This document shows positions 29,099 through 38,277 of a stretch of 53,460 nt of DNA, piece by piece (position 1 is the first letter of the stretch; each line of letters opens with the position of its first letter). Origin of the DNA: Treponema sp. (GTDB lineage Bacteria; Spirochaetota; Spirochaetia; Treponematales; Breznakiellaceae); NCBI GenBank assembly GCA_031273265.1, contig JAISSH010000039.1, positions 1 through 53,460 of the forward strand, given 5' to 3'. The notes under the pieces are model-generated. The model worked only from the letters and a program-made list of their open reading frames with translations. It was not told the DNA's origin and did not search any database. The position numbers and the translations under genes were made by a program.

Positions 29099-29107
29099 AT
29101 TATATCA
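29099..29107 (-). promoter_or_regulatory. Extended -10 promoter of recA
   Basis: The minus strand reads TGATATAAT, an extended -10 (TG-N-TATAAT), about 60 bases before the recA ATG. No well-spaced -35 was found, as is usual for extended -10 promoters. Confidence 0.5.
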
Positions 29108-29124
29108 TTACTATACAAAAAATA

Positions 29125-30225
29125 CTACAAGTTTGTAAAGTGGTTTTTCTCCTCAAGATACGCGGCTGCGTTAAAGGTTTTTAGAAGATTGCTCATCGTT
29201 TCATTGTTTATTATCGCTTTGATTACTTTGGCGGCTTCTTCCGCCGATTCTACAATTTCCAGTCCTTTAATATGAGGGAGCGAATCGGGGCACACGGTAT
29301 CTGTAACTATCGTGCGGCTCAAAAGCCCTTCCCGTGAAAGAGCTTCCAGCCGCTCAGCCGCCGGCGGCGAAAAAAGGGCGTGAACCGCGATGATATTGAT
29401 TTCCCGCGGTTTAAGAGGCGCAAGGGCGCGGATGAGCTTTTCCACAGAACCGGCGGTATCTATCATATCGTCAACAATCCAAAGGCTTTTTCCTTCCAGC
29501 GGTTCAGCGGAAAGAATGTTTATCGATTCAACCGTATTCGGTTTTGAATAATTGCGCTGTTTGTGCGCTACAACCAGCGGAGCGCCGAATGAATTGGCAA
29601 AAACGCGGGCAAGTTTTTCTCCGCCCGCGTCTACCGAACAAAATGCCCAGTGGTTTCTTACCTCGTTTTCCAGTTTTTCCGTGGTTTTGATGTAGACGTC
29701 GCAAAGGTACTTTTTCAGCAGGGTCAGGGCGGGAATATCGTCTATGGCGCAAAGAGTCGGGTCGAGCATGGTTTTTGATTTATCGGAATGAAGCTGAAAA
29801 GTGACAACATGCCGCCCGCCAAGACTGGAAATTGCCTTTAAATGAACCCACAAACCCACAGAACTGCGGCGCGTTGTGCGATCCGAGCGCGAACTTGATA
29901 TAAAAGGCTCAAATACGATGATCTTTCCCGCCTGACAGCGTATAAGGGCGTCCAGCGCGTGGTACAGCTCGATTTTCGCCTCATTAACGCCTATTCCGGC
30001 TTTGTTGCGGGCGTTTGAGGAAAAAATCACCACATCTTTGCCGCGGATTGAAGAATTGACAGTTACTTCCATTTCACCGTCGGCGAATAGGTCGGCGGCA
30101 AGCAAATTTATCCCGTTAATTTGTTCCATGAATCCTGAAAATTCGGGAAATTCCGACAGGCGCGCGATAACTTTGGAAGCGTAATCGCGCATTGTACGGG
30201 TGGCGCAAATTATAAAATTTTTCAT
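29125..30225 (-). CDS. prs: Ribose-phosphate pyrophosphokinase-like protein
   Basis: PRPP synthase makes PRPP from ribose 5-phosphate and ATP for nucleotide, His and Trp synthesis. The 366 residues include ADGEMEVTVNSSIRGKDVVIF (about residues 47-67) and the PRPP-binding loop VDDMIDTAGS. It is longer than the usual 310-320 residues, and the classic PYFGYARQD region reads FEPFISSSRSDR, so it belongs to a divergent branch. It follows the nifX-like gene by 38 bases and may be read from the cysK operon. Activity is likely but not proven by sequence. Confidence 0.8.
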   Translation of the reverse strand: MKNFIICATRTMRDYASKVIARLSEFPEFSGFMEQINGINLLAADLFADGEMEVTVNSSIRGKDVVIFSSNARNKAGIGVNEAKIELYHALDALIRCQAGKIIVFEPFISSSRSDRTTRRSSVGLWVHLKAISSLGGRHVVTFQLHSDKSKTMLDPTLCAIDDIPALTLLKKYLCDVYIKTTEKLENEVRNHWAFCSVDAGGEKLARVFANSFGAPLVVAHKQRNYSKPNTVESINILSAEPLEGKSLWIVDDMIDTAGSVEKLIRALAPLKPREINIIAVHALFSPPAAERLEALSREGLLSRTIVTDTVCPDSLPHIKGLEIVESAEEAAKVIKAIINNETMSNLLKTFNAAAYLEEKNHFTNL

Positions 30226-30263
30226 ATAGGGTTTTTACAGTATTTATTATTTCAGGAAAAGAA

Positions 30264-30644
30264 TCAACAGTCATTCTTAACTGTAACAAACTTTGTTTTT
30301 GTATAATACGCGGACAATTTAGTCAAAACATTTTCGATACTGTCCGGCTGTTCAAAAACGGAAATGTCTTTTGAGGCAAGCGTCCTTCTTGCGCCGCCGC
30401 CTATTTTTACGGCGACCACCGCGGCGCAATCAGACAACGAGGCGGCGCATGACAAAAGACCGTCGCTTGTATGTCCGCCGCCCGACTCGCATAGGGGCTT
30501 TACCTCACGCTTTTCTACAAGCGTCCAGCCAACGGCGTCCACGTCGTAAATGTGAAAAGACAACGCCCTGCCGAAATGTTCGTTAACCGTTTTTCCGTCC
30601 GTAGTGGCGACCGCGACCCGGTGTATTTTAGTCAAATCCGGCAT
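30264..30644 (-). CDS. NifX/NafY-type iron-cluster carrier protein
   Basis: 126 residues of the dinitrogenase iron-molybdenum cofactor domain (PF02579 type), with VAVATTDGKTVNEHFGRA at the start. In nitrogen fixers such proteins hold NifB-co or FeMo-co during transfer to the enzyme. GGAGGGAC is its ribosome site. It lies 27 bases after the nifB-like gene, so the C-terminal NifX-like domain often fused to NifB is a separate protein here. Its client is probably the nitrogenase-like KD protein 12 kb away. Confidence 0.82.
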   Translation of the reverse strand: MPDLTKIHRVAVATTDGKTVNEHFGRALSFHIYDVDAVGWTLVEKREVKPLCESGGGHTSDGLLSCAASLSDCAAVVAVKIGGGARRTLASKDISVFEQPDSIENVLTKLSAYYTKTKFVTVKNDC

Positions 30645-30671
30645 TTGTCCCTCCGGAGCGCCGTGAAAAAT

Positions 30672-31553
30672 TTACCCATGAGAAAACGTGTTTTCCATCC
30701 CCGAATATTCGTGCAATAGATGTGAAAAATCTTCTGTCATTGTTCCGGCGGCGTCGGCGCGGCAGTGGCGGCAGTGCCTGAAAACCGGAAGGTATTCTTC
30801 CGCTTCCTCCCGCGCCTTGCTAAGAGCCTGACAATCGGGCGGTTGTACATTCGCCATTTCAAACTGCGGTATCAGCGGGATAATGTTCATAATCGATGCT
30901 CCCCAAGCTTTGACCGTTCCCGCGATTTCCTCAATGTGATAATCGTTTATTCCCGGTATCAGGACGGTGTTTATCTTTACAACCGCCCCAAGCGCGGACA
31001 TTTTTTCGATACCCCGCCTTTGCGCGTCTATCAAAATTTCAGCGCCTTCTTCTCCTTCATAAACATTTCCGTCAAGAAAGACGCGCGAGCATATTTTCGC
31101 GAGAATCCCCGCGTCAACGGCGTTAACCGTTACGGTAACAGTCTTTACTCCGGCTTTCCATAAATCCACGGCGTATTTTTCAAGAAGAAGCCCGTTTGTA
31201 CTCAGGCAGTTGATGAGATACGGAAATTCTTTGTGTACCAGATTGAACGCTTCAAGAGCGTGCGTTGTCGCGAGCGTGTCGCCGGGACCGGCAATGCCCG
31301 CCACGGTTATGCTTGGGCAGATCTCAAGCGCTTTGCCTACGAGCGCGGGCGCTTCTTTGGGGTGCAGCATCCTTGCCGCGACTCCGGGACGCCTTTCCCA
31401 TTTGTTAAAATCCCTTTTGCAGAATTTGCACTGTATGTTGCATACCGGGCTTACCGGCAGATGTATCCTGCCGTTGTTCATGTTCGCGCCGTCTGAAAAA
31501 CACGGGTGGCGGTTCTTTATATCCGTAATTTCCGCCGTCTCTACCGCCGTCAT
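30672..31553 (-). CDS. NifB-like radical SAM cofactor synthase
   Basis: NifB fuses two 4Fe-4S clusters and inserts carbide and sulfur to make the 8Fe core of nitrogenase cofactors. The 293-residue protein keeps HPCF (Cys18), the SAM-cluster motif CNIQCKFC (Cys38, 42, 45), ERRPGV, CLSTNGL, TVTVNAVD and the C-terminal CRHCRADAAG (Cys261, 264). It lacks the cysteine usually found between CxRxYD and NESRPGV (here FNKWERRPGV). It lacks the fused NifX domain. It starts one base after the cysK stop, in the same operon. In Rhodospirillum rubrum a nifB-like gene belongs to the methylthio-alkane reductase operon. Confidence 0.85.
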   Translation of the reverse strand: MTAVETAEITDIKNRHPCFSDGANMNNGRIHLPVSPVCNIQCKFCKRDFNKWERRPGVAARMLHPKEAPALVGKALEICPSITVAGIAGPGDTLATTHALEAFNLVHKEFPYLINCLSTNGLLLEKYAVDLWKAGVKTVTVTVNAVDAGILAKICSRVFLDGNVYEGEEGAEILIDAQRRGIEKMSALGAVVKINTVLIPGINDYHIEEIAGTVKAWGASIMNIIPLIPQFEMANVQPPDCQALSKAREEAEEYLPVFRHCRHCRADAAGTMTEDFSHLLHEYSGMENTFSHG

Positions 31554-31554
31554 A

Positions 31555-32499
31555 TTACCTTTTATCCTGAATGTCGTATAATGCCGTGGAAAGATACCTT
31601 TCCCCCGTATCCGGCAGAACCGTTACGACAATTTTATTTTTATATTCGGGTCTTTTGGCGATCTGCGTTCCGGCAAACGCCGCCGCTCCCGATGAAATCC
31701 CGACCAATAAACCTTCGGAACGAGCCAGCGCCTGCGATGTTTGAAAGGCTTCCTCATTTCTTACCTTGTAAATTTCATCGATAATTCCGGTATTAAGAAC
31801 AGCCGGCACAAACCCCGCCCCGATACCCTGTATCTTGTGAGGGGAAGGAGCGCAGCCGGACAACACCGCCGAATCGTAAGGTTCAACCGCGATTATTTTA
31901 ATGTCCTTGTTTTTGCTTTTCAGGAACTCCCCTACTCCCGTAATCGTACCGCCTGTTCCTACGCCGGAGACAAACGCTGCTACTTCGCCGTCCGTATCCT
32001 TCCATATTTCCTCAGCCGTTGTTGTCCTGTGTATTTCAGGATTTGCCGGATTTTCAAACTGTTGGGGTATGAACGAATTTTCTATCTGCGAAAATAATTC
32101 TTCCGCCTTGCGTATCGCTCCCCTCATGCCGTCCTTGCCGGGCGTAAGAACAAGTTCCGCGCCCAGCGCCTTGAGAAGATTACGCCGCTCAACGCTCATC
32201 GTGTCGGGCATGGTTAAAATTAGCTTGTAACCCTTCGACGCTGCGACAAAAGCAAGCCCTATTCCCGTGTTGCCGCTTGTCGGCTCAATAATAACGGTGT
32301 CCTTGTTTACCTTGCCGCTTTTTTCGGCGGTTTCTATCATGGCGAAAGCTATACGGTCCTTTACGCTGCCCAGAGGGTTAAAATACTCCAGTTTGGCGAC
32401 CAGCCTTCCGCCCAGATTGTTCAGGCGGTTATAGTCGGTTAATTCCAACAGCGGTGTATTGCCAATAAGGTCTGTGAGTTTTGAGGCTATTTTTTTCAT
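31555..32499 (-). CDS. cysK: Cysteine synthase A (O-acetylserine sulfhydrylase)
   Basis: A PLP enzyme that makes cysteine from O-acetylserine and sulfide. 314 residues with the PLP lysine in NPLGSVKDR (Lys47), the substrate loop TSGNTG, the phosphate loop GVGTGGT and SSGAA. ATG 32499 follows AGGAGC; an upstream TTG at 32514 would place that ribosome site inside the gene. It leads cysK-nifB-nifX(-prs) and is one of three cysteine synthase genes in the window. Confidence 0.95.
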   Translation of the reverse strand: MKKIASKLTDLIGNTPLLELTDYNRLNNLGGRLVAKLEYFNPLGSVKDRIAFAMIETAEKSGKVNKDTVIIEPTSGNTGIGLAFVAASKGYKLILTMPDTMSVERRNLLKALGAELVLTPGKDGMRGAIRKAEELFSQIENSFIPQQFENPANPEIHRTTTAEEIWKDTDGEVAAFVSGVGTGGTITGVGEFLKSKNKDIKIIAVEPYDSAVLSGCAPSPHKIQGIGAGFVPAVLNTGIIDEIYKVRNEEAFQTSQALARSEGLLVGISSGAAAFAGTQIAKRPEYKNKIVVTVLPDTGERYLSTALYDIQDKR

Positions 32500-32512
32500 A
32501 TCCTGCTCCTTC

Positions 32513-32542
32513 AATACATAGTATTTATATATGCTTTATAAG
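32513..32542 (-). promoter_or_regulatory. Operator site A at the cysK-nifB-nifX promoter
   Basis: Read on the + strand the site is AATACATA-GTATTT-ATATATG-CTTTATAAG. It matches sites B, C and D with identical spacing. It spans the predicted start (near 32539) of the minus-strand transcript, a position suited to repression. Confidence 0.6.
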
Positions 32543-32545
32543 TAA

Positions 32546-32574
32546 TATATAGATACTATTTTGCCTTTTGTCAA
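32546..32574 (-). promoter_or_regulatory. Promoter of the cysK-nifB-nifX operon
   Basis: On the minus strand CTATTGACAAAA contains the -35 TTGACA (32569-32574), then a 17-base spacer and TATATA (32546-32551). The predicted leader is about 40 bases. The CTATTGACAAAA block is shared with the encapsulin and second cysK promoters. Confidence 0.6.
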
Positions 32575-32635
32575 TAGATTTTTATCAATTTTTAAAGAAA
32601 TTTTTTGATATAAAAACAGGCGGAATTTGCCTAAT

Positions 32636-35356
32636 TTAGCGGTAAACGTCCCTATTCCGGTATTTTCGTATCTTTTCCAGAACTTTACCCATGTCAAGGG
32701 GTTTACCGATATGGTCGTTCATCCCCGCCTCAAGGCATCTATCAATATCCTCTTTGAACACATTCGCCGTCATAGCGATAATCGGGATATCGTTGCCGTT
32801 TTCGCGTATATTGCGCGTCGCTTCAAGCCCGTCCATCTCCGGCATCTGCATATCCATAAAAACAAGGTCGTATTTTTCGGGATTTTCGGAAAGCAGGCGA
32901 ATAGCTTGAAGCCCGTTCTCCGCGCAGTCAATTTCAACGCCGGTACTTTCCATGCTCGCGAGGAGAATTTCGCGGTTTATTTCAACATCTTCGGCAAGCA
33001 AAATGCGGCAGCCCTTAAGCTCCCCGCCTTTGACGGCGTTCTGCTGTTTTTGCGTATTGGAACCGCCCACTCCAAGACACTCGTTCATACAGTCCATAAT
33101 TTCCGAAGCGAACAGCGGTTTCATTAAAAATTTATCAACGCCGACGATTTCCGCTTTTTCGCGTATCAGAGTCCATTCGGTAGCTGAAATCATTATAACG
33201 ACGCTTTTCCTTTTCGCGCTTTGTTTTTTTATTCTTTTTGTCAGCTCTATTCCGTCCATACCCGGCATTTTCCAGTCCACAAAATAAATGTCATAGCCGC
33301 CTGATTTTTCTATTTTTTTAATTGCCTCTTCGCCGCTTAACGCGGTGTCGCATAACACGCCGTATCTTTTGAAGATTTCGGTAAAGTAGGAAAGTATCTC
33401 CTGCGCGTCGTCAACGGCGAGGACTTTCATCGTTTCCCAGTTTACGGAAGGATCGAGCAGTGAAACATGGCTGTCTTTGCCTCTTTTCGCTTTGAAATTG
33501 AATTTAAATTCGGAGCCTCTGCCCTCTTGCGACGTAATGCTTATTTCACCGTCCATCAGTTTGACGAGACGCCGTGAAATTGCAAGCCCCAGACCCGTTC
33601 CGCCGAATTTGCGCGATGTTCCGGAGTCCGCCTGTTCAAACGCGTTAAAGATTCTGTTCTGCTGTTCGGGAGAAATTCCTATTCCCGTGTCGCTGACCGA
33701 TATAACAATGTCGCATAACTCGTCCTCTTCCCCGGAAAGAAAGGCGTTAAGGCTGATATTGCCGCCTTCCGGGGTGAATTTGACGGCGTTGCTCAATAAA
33801 TTGATGATAATCTGCGTGAGCCTTTGATCATCGCCTGTCAGAATATGGGGTATTTTGCCGTCAATCGTTACGCTGAATTTTAGCTGTTTCTGTTCTATGC
33901 GGATACAAACGGCGTTTACCGTTTTTTTCAACATTCTCTCAAAGGAAAAATCCGCCAAAACAAGCTCAAGTTTGCCCGCCTCTATTTTTGACATATCAAG
34001 AACGTCGTTGATTACGCCGAGAAGATGGGACGACGCTTCTTCAATTTTGCCTAACGCGTATTCCTTTCGCTCGATACCCGGCGAATTTTTCCCGATTGAC
34101 GCCATGCCGATTATTGTGTTAAGAGGGGTTCTCATTTCATGCGACATATTCGACAAGAAAAAACCCTTTGCCTGAGACGCGGCGGTCGCGTGATCAAGGG
34201 CGTTTTTTAGTTTTTCGTTGTAGGTTTTCAACTGTTCATTCGCTTCAAAAAGATTGTCCTCCATTTCGACGCGAATAACCGTATTCGCGAATAAAAACGC
34301 CGCCGATCTCATCATCTCCGTTGAATCGTTTTCAAAGTAACGCTCGTTATGGCGATCCTCAAAAAGCACGAAACCCCAGAAATTACCGCCGATAAAAATC
34401 GGCGAAATGTACGCCGACACGACTCCGAAGGAGTTAAGCATTTTCCATTCAGGCAGAAGTTTTACGGGGCTGTTTATAGTTTCGCCGCGCGCCAACAACT
34501 CCTGCCAGCGCGGAGCGAGTTTGTCGTAAGTAACATTCTCCAGCCCTGGCGTAGACTGCGTAGTGCCTCCCGATATCCTGTCCCAGCGGTAGATTTGCGA
34601 AGTATGCAGGACGTCCTGCTCGTAAAAGTTACGCCAAACGGATATTCTGTCCAGCCCCGCTATGTCGGCAATCGGTCCCGCGCCGATATTCATCATTTCC
34701 TCAAAAGTTTTTTCTCTGTTGGAAAGAAAAATAATAGCCGTATTGTTGACGATATCCGCCATTTTTTTACTGCGTTCCATCGCTTTGTATGAATCAATAG
34801 AATTTTTATACAGGCTTTCCCGGATCAATGCGTTGGCGCACAGATTTGCCGCTGAAATGAGAAGGTCTATACAGCCGTCGCTTATATTGGCTTCCGCCTT
34901 ATGGTTCTGGAAGGCGACTGCTCCCCAAAATTCTCCGTAAGAAAAAATCGGTATCAGTAAAATTGATTTTACTCCGAACGTTTCAGTTAGTTTTCTTTCA
35001 TCTTCTGTCATGCTGCTGCTAGTTTTGTAAACACATTCGTTTTTACTTAAGATTTCGGTCCAATCATCAATAGTCTTGTTCTCTGGAAGATTCAAAAGAA
35101 TATCGGTCAGTGAAACATCGCTTCCCAATTCCCTGTCCCACCTGTAAATCTGACCCAGAACCTTCGCGCCTTCCCTGTCTCTGAAACTGTAAATAGCGAT
35201 GCGATCAACGCCTACCGCGTTCGCTATGGGTCCGGCGCCGTTTGACATAACTTCCGAAAAAGAATTCCCCTTCAGAACAGTAAAAGTTTCTATCGCTTTA
35301 TTTAACGCGGAAATTATTCTGTCGCGGACGGCGGAAAGACTGTCATTTGTGGTCAT
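32636..35356 (-). CDS. Tandem-GAF hybrid histidine kinase with two receiver domains
   Basis: A 906-residue cytoplasmic sensor without membrane segments. Two related GAF units (about 20-180 and 205-365, each with an N-GAGPIA-GVDRI-type start) precede HisKA (His406 in [10 protein letters not shown]), the ATPase domain ([15 protein letters not shown]), and two receivers with phospho-acceptor Asp694 and Asp835. No output domain is present, so it must signal through a phosphotransfer partner not seen here. ATG 35356 follows AAGGGGA. It lacks operator-like sequence and need not belong to the sulfur genes around it. Confidence 0.9.
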   Translation of the reverse strand: MTTNDSLSAVRDRIISALNKAIETFTVLKGNSFSEVMSNGAGPIANAVGVDRIAIYSFRDREGAKVLGQIYRWDRELGSDVSLTDILLNLPENKTIDDWTEILSKNECVYKTSSSMTEDERKLTETFGVKSILLIPIFSYGEFWGAVAFQNHKAEANISDGCIDLLISAANLCANALIRESLYKNSIDSYKAMERSKKMADIVNNTAIIFLSNREKTFEEMMNIGAGPIADIAGLDRISVWRNFYEQDVLHTSQIYRWDRISGGTTQSTPGLENVTYDKLAPRWQELLARGETINSPVKLLPEWKMLNSFGVVSAYISPIFIGGNFWGFVLFEDRHNERYFENDSTEMMRSAAFLFANTVIRVEMEDNLFEANEQLKTYNEKLKNALDHATAASQAKGFFLSNMSHEMRTPLNTIIGMASIGKNSPGIERKEYALGKIEEASSHLLGVINDVLDMSKIEAGKLELVLADFSFERMLKKTVNAVCIRIEQKQLKFSVTIDGKIPHILTGDDQRLTQIIINLLSNAVKFTPEGGNISLNAFLSGEEDELCDIVISVSDTGIGISPEQQNRIFNAFEQADSGTSRKFGGTGLGLAISRRLVKLMDGEISITSQEGRGSEFKFNFKAKRGKDSHVSLLDPSVNWETMKVLAVDDAQEILSYFTEIFKRYGVLCDTALSGEEAIKKIEKSGGYDIYFVDWKMPGMDGIELTKRIKKQSAKRKSVVIMISATEWTLIREKAEIVGVDKFLMKPLFASEIMDCMNECLGVGGSNTQKQQNAVKGGELKGCRILLAEDVEINREILLASMESTGVEIDCAENGLQAIRLLSENPEKYDLVFMDMQMPEMDGLEATRNIRENGNDIPIIAMTANVFKEDIDRCLEAGMNDHIGKPLDMGKVLEKIRKYRNRDVYR

Positions 35357-35385
35357 CAATTCCCCTTTTATTAGGTGATAGTTAT

Positions 35386-35414
35386 ATTATAATCTATCCT
35401 TACCATTTTGGAAA
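35386..35414 (-). promoter_or_regulatory. Predicted promoter of the hybrid kinase gene
   Basis: Minus strand TTTCCA (35409-35414), a 17-base spacer and a perfect TATAAT (35386-35391) precede the ATG by about 30 bases. It lies back to back with the ridA promoter. Confidence 0.45.
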
Positions 35415-35416
35415 CC

Positions 35417-35445
35417 TTGAAATCAAATTAAATATGCTGTATTTT
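35417..35445 (+). promoter_or_regulatory. Predicted promoter of ridA
   Basis: TTGAAA (35417-35422), a 17-base spacer and TATTTT (35440-35445) precede the AGGAGGA ribosome site at 35454-35460. None of the shared operator motif is present. Confidence 0.45.
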
Positions 35446-35466
35446 TACATAACAGGAGGAATAGTT

Positions 35467-35841
35467 ATGGAAACAGTTGCATCAAAAGACGCTCCGGCGG
35501 CTATAGGACCCTATTCTCAGGCGATTATTGAAAATGGTTTTATTTTTACATCGGGGCAAATTCCGCTTTTGCCGGAAACAGGCGAAGTTGCCGTCGGCGG
35601 AATCAAAGAACAGGCGGAACAGGTAATTAAAAATCTGAAAGCGGTATTGACAGCCGCCGGCAGCGACCTTGCCCATGTTGTCAAAACCACCTGTTTTTTA
35701 ACCGATATGGGAGATTTCGCCGCTTTTAACGAAGTTTACTCGGCGCATTTCACCGCAAAACCCGCGCGTTCCTGCGTAGCGGTTCTCGCTCTGCCGAAAG
35801 GCGTAAAGGTCGAGATTGAAGCGGTCGCTGTAAAAGTCTAA
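35467..35841 (+). CDS. ridA: RidA family enamine/imine deaminase
   Basis: RidA hydrolyses reactive enamines such as 2-aminoacrylate, which PLP enzymes acting on serine and cysteine release. The 124 residues carry AIGPYSQAI, FTSGQIPL and the catalytic arginine in KPARSCVAV. ATG 35467 follows AGGAGGA; a longer upstream reading has no family match. It converges on the serine acetyltransferase gene and their stop codons overlap. Confidence 0.93.
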   Translation: METVASKDAPAAIGPYSQAIIENGFIFTSGQIPLLPETGEVAVGGIKEQAEQVIKNLKAVLTAAGSDLAHVVKTTCFLTDMGDFAAFNEVYSAHFTAKPARSCVAVLALPKGVKVEIEAVAVKV

Positions 35842-36791
35842 ATCATATAGAACCAGTCGTCGCTTTTTTCCAGATCTTTGTGTACGGATTTATCGCCGTT
35901 TTTGTACAAAAGTTCGGGACTTTTTACGCTCACTTTTGTTTTTTCCGGCACGGATTTTATCACGAAGGCGTTGCCGCCGATTACCACATTTTCGCCTATC
36001 ACGGTTTCACCGCCCAGAATTGACGCGCCTGAGTATATCGTTACGTGATCTAAAATTGTGGGATGACGCTTGACGTTTTTCAGCTTCTGCCCGCCGCTTG
36101 TGGACAGCGCGCCCAAGGTAACTCCCTGATAAATTTTCACATAACTGCCTATTACCGTCGTCTCCCCTATTACAATGCCCGTGCCGTGATCCATGAAAAA
36201 GTATTTGCCGATTGAAGCGCCGGGATGAACGTCAATTCCCGTAACGCTGTGCGCGTGTTCGCTCATTATTCTGGGTATGAGAGGAACCTGCAGGAGATAA
36301 AGCTCGTGCGCGAGGCGGTGAATCATGCCTGTATATATTCCGGGATATGAAATAATAATTTCTGACTTGCTGAAAGCGGAAGGGTCGCCTTCGTAAGCCG
36401 CTTCAATGTCGGTATCAAGATACTCCTTTACTACGGGAAGTTTCGACAGAAAATTCAACGCAATAGCGGATGCCTCGCGTTCTATTGTTTCTTGAGGCGC
36501 GCTTTTAAACTGTTCGCTGAAACGTAATGCGAAACTTATCTGCTCCGAAAGACCGGACAAAATTTCTTCCAAAAGTGAGCAAAGCTGATACCTCATCGCG
36601 CGGATACTGAGCTGACTGTCCTCAAAATAGCCGGGAAAAAGCGCGTGCTGTAACTGCGTTATTATCTGCACGATGACGGATTTTACCGGGTGCTTGTAAA
36701 CGCGAAAGATGGACGAATCCCCTCCTGAGCCCGCCATTAAAGAAGAAGCGACCCTCTCTATTTCAGTATCCGCCGAATCCCGTCTTTCCAT
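35838..36791 (-). CDS. Serine O-acetyltransferase (SrpH/EpsC type)
   Basis: It makes O-acetylserine from serine and acetyl-CoA, the substrate for cysteine synthases. The 317 residues have an N-terminal helical domain and a C-terminal left-handed beta helix with HPGASIGKYFFMDHGTGIVIG (about residues 195-215) and GAKIGGN-like turns. This long type accompanies family 2A encapsulins, where it is called SrpH. It starts within the desulfurase gene (29-base overlap). The ATG at 36791 has only a weak ribosome site. Confidence 0.9.
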   Translation of the reverse strand: MERRDSADTEIERVASSLMAGSGGDSSIFRVYKHPVKSVIVQIITQLQHALFPGYFEDSQLSIRAMRYQLCSLLEEILSGLSEQISFALRFSEQFKSAPQETIEREASAIALNFLSKLPVVKEYLDTDIEAAYEGDPSAFSKSEIIISYPGIYTGMIHRLAHELYLLQVPLIPRIMSEHAHSVTGIDVHPGASIGKYFFMDHGTGIVIGETTVIGSYVKIYQGVTLGALSTSGGQKLKNVKRHPTILDHVTIYSGASILGGETVIGENVVIGGNAFVIKSVPEKTKVSVKSPELLYKNGDKSVHKDLEKSDDWFYMI

Positions 36792-38277
36792 AATTCAACC
36801 CCGAACCCGTAAGTTCGCGTAACGCCCTGACAAGCGCATCTACGTCCGCGTAATTGTTGTACAGCGCAAGCGTTGGGCGGACAGTCGCTTCCAGCCCGAA
36901 ATGGCGTAAAATCGGCTGGGCGCAGTGGTGTCCCGCTCTAACCGCGATGCCTTTACTGCTCAAATACTTCCCGATGTCTGGGACGCTGTGTCCGTCAAGA
37001 ACAAACGAAAGGACGCTTGCCTTTTCCGCCGCCGTTCCAATCAGTTTTAATCCTTTTATTTTTGTCAGTTCTTTTGTCGCGTACTGCAAAAGTTCATGCT
37101 CGTAGTGAAAAATATTTTGAAGTCCAATGGAGCTGACATAATCAAGAGCCGCGCCAAGTCCCGCCGCGTCCGCGATGTTGCCTGTTCCCGCCTCAAACTT
37201 TGAAGGAGGAGGATTGTAGATCGTACGCTCAAACGTAACGTCGGCTATCATGTTGCCGCCTCCCTGATAGGGAACTGCCTGTTCCAGCGCGTCAGCTTTT
37301 CCGTATAACGCGCCTATGCCCGTGGGAGCGAAAATTTTATGTCCCGAAAAGACATAAAAGTCCGGATCAAGCGAAGTTACATTTACCGGAATATGCGACA
37401 CAGACTGAGCGCCGTCAATTAAAATTCGCACCCCATGACTGTGCGCGATTTGAACAAGCTCGTAAACAGGCGTGATAGTGCCAAGCGCGTTAGACACATG
37501 AGTCGCCGAGACAAACTTTGTATTCCTGTTAAAGAGTTTTTCGTACTCGCTCATGATAAGCTGTCCGCTTGAGTCAACCGGAACGACGCGGATGAGCGCG
37601 CCGGTTTCCTCGGCGATTAACTGCCATGGCACAATGTTCGCGTGATGTTCAAGGAGGGTCAGAATAATTTCATCGCCGGGGTTAAGAAGCGGCTTAACGT
37701 AGGCGTTAGCCGCAAGATTTATGGCTTCTGTCGTTCCCCTTACAAAGACGATATTTTCCGGCGAAGGAGCGCCGAGGAAATTTGCCGTCGTCTGCCGCGC
37801 GGCTTCGTATGCGTCCGTCGCGCGGGCTGCCAGAGTGTGAGCGCCCCTGTGCACATTGGAATTTTCGTTTTCGTAAAAATAGCTGAGTCTGTCGATTACC
37901 TGCCTCGGTTTCTGCGTGGTAGCGCCGTTGTCAAGCCAGACCAGGTCCTTTCCGTCCACCTTTTGCGACAGAATAGGGAAATCCGCGCGGATAGCCTCAA
38001 TACTCCTGCCGCCGGCAAAGACCTGTCTGGCGTTTTGGGAATCCGCCGCGCTTACCGCGTGGTTTGAGAGGAAGGTGTTTTTCGCCTCGTTATGCGAAAC
38101 CACCGCCGGCGAGAACGCCGGGCGCTCATTGACAAAAGCGTCCTGAACGCCGTCCTGCAGGCTGACAAATTTTCCGGCTTCTCTGTACTCAGGGAAATAC
38201 TCCTGCGCCCAAGAAGCGATCTGCTCCTCGCTCGGCAGTCCTATGGAAGCGGGATTCAACTCACTTGCTGTAATCAT
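36763..38277 (-). CDS. Cysteine desulfurase, encapsulin cargo (CyD, SufS-like)
   Basis: A PLP enzyme that removes sulfur from cysteine as a persulfide. 504 residues: an extra N-terminal region (about 1-95) with separated short motifs (GLPSEEQIASWAQEYFPE, FAGGRSIEAIRADFP), then the SufS-like catalytic domain with PLP Lys314 (SGHK) and catalytic Cys452 (GHHCAQP). The extra region matches the disordered cargo-loading domain of family 2A encapsulin desulfurases. ATG 38277 overlaps the shell gene by 17 bases with a weak GGTGAT upstream. The short C-terminal tail ends in Gly/Tyr residues. Confidence 0.93.
   Translation of the reverse strand: MITASELNPASIGLPSEEQIASWAQEYFPEYREAGKFVSLQDGVQDAFVNERPAFSPAVVSHNEAKNTFLSNHAVSAADSQNARQVFAGGRSIEAIRADFPILSQKVDGKDLVWLDNGATTQKPRQVIDRLSYFYENENSNVHRGAHTLAARATDAYEAARQTTANFLGAPSPENIVFVRGTTEAINLAANAYVKPLLNPGDEIILTLLEHHANIVPWQLIAEETGALIRVVPVDSSGQLIMSEYEKLFNRNTKFVSATHVSNALGTITPVYELVQIAHSHGVRILIDGAQSVSHIPVNVTSLDPDFYVFSGHKIFAPTGIGALYGKADALEQAVPYQGGGNMIADVTFERTIYNPPPSKFEAGTGNIADAAGLGAALDYVSSIGLQNIFHYEHELLQYATKELTKIKGLKLIGTAAEKASVLSFVLDGHSVPDIGKYLSSKGIAVRAGHHCAQPILRHFGLEATVRPTLALYNNYADVDALVRALRELTGSGLNYGKTGFGGY

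Noticed and set aside
29039-29124. LexA-type SOS box upstream of recA
   Set aside because: No palindrome resembling known LexA sites was visible; only an extended -10 promoter was found.
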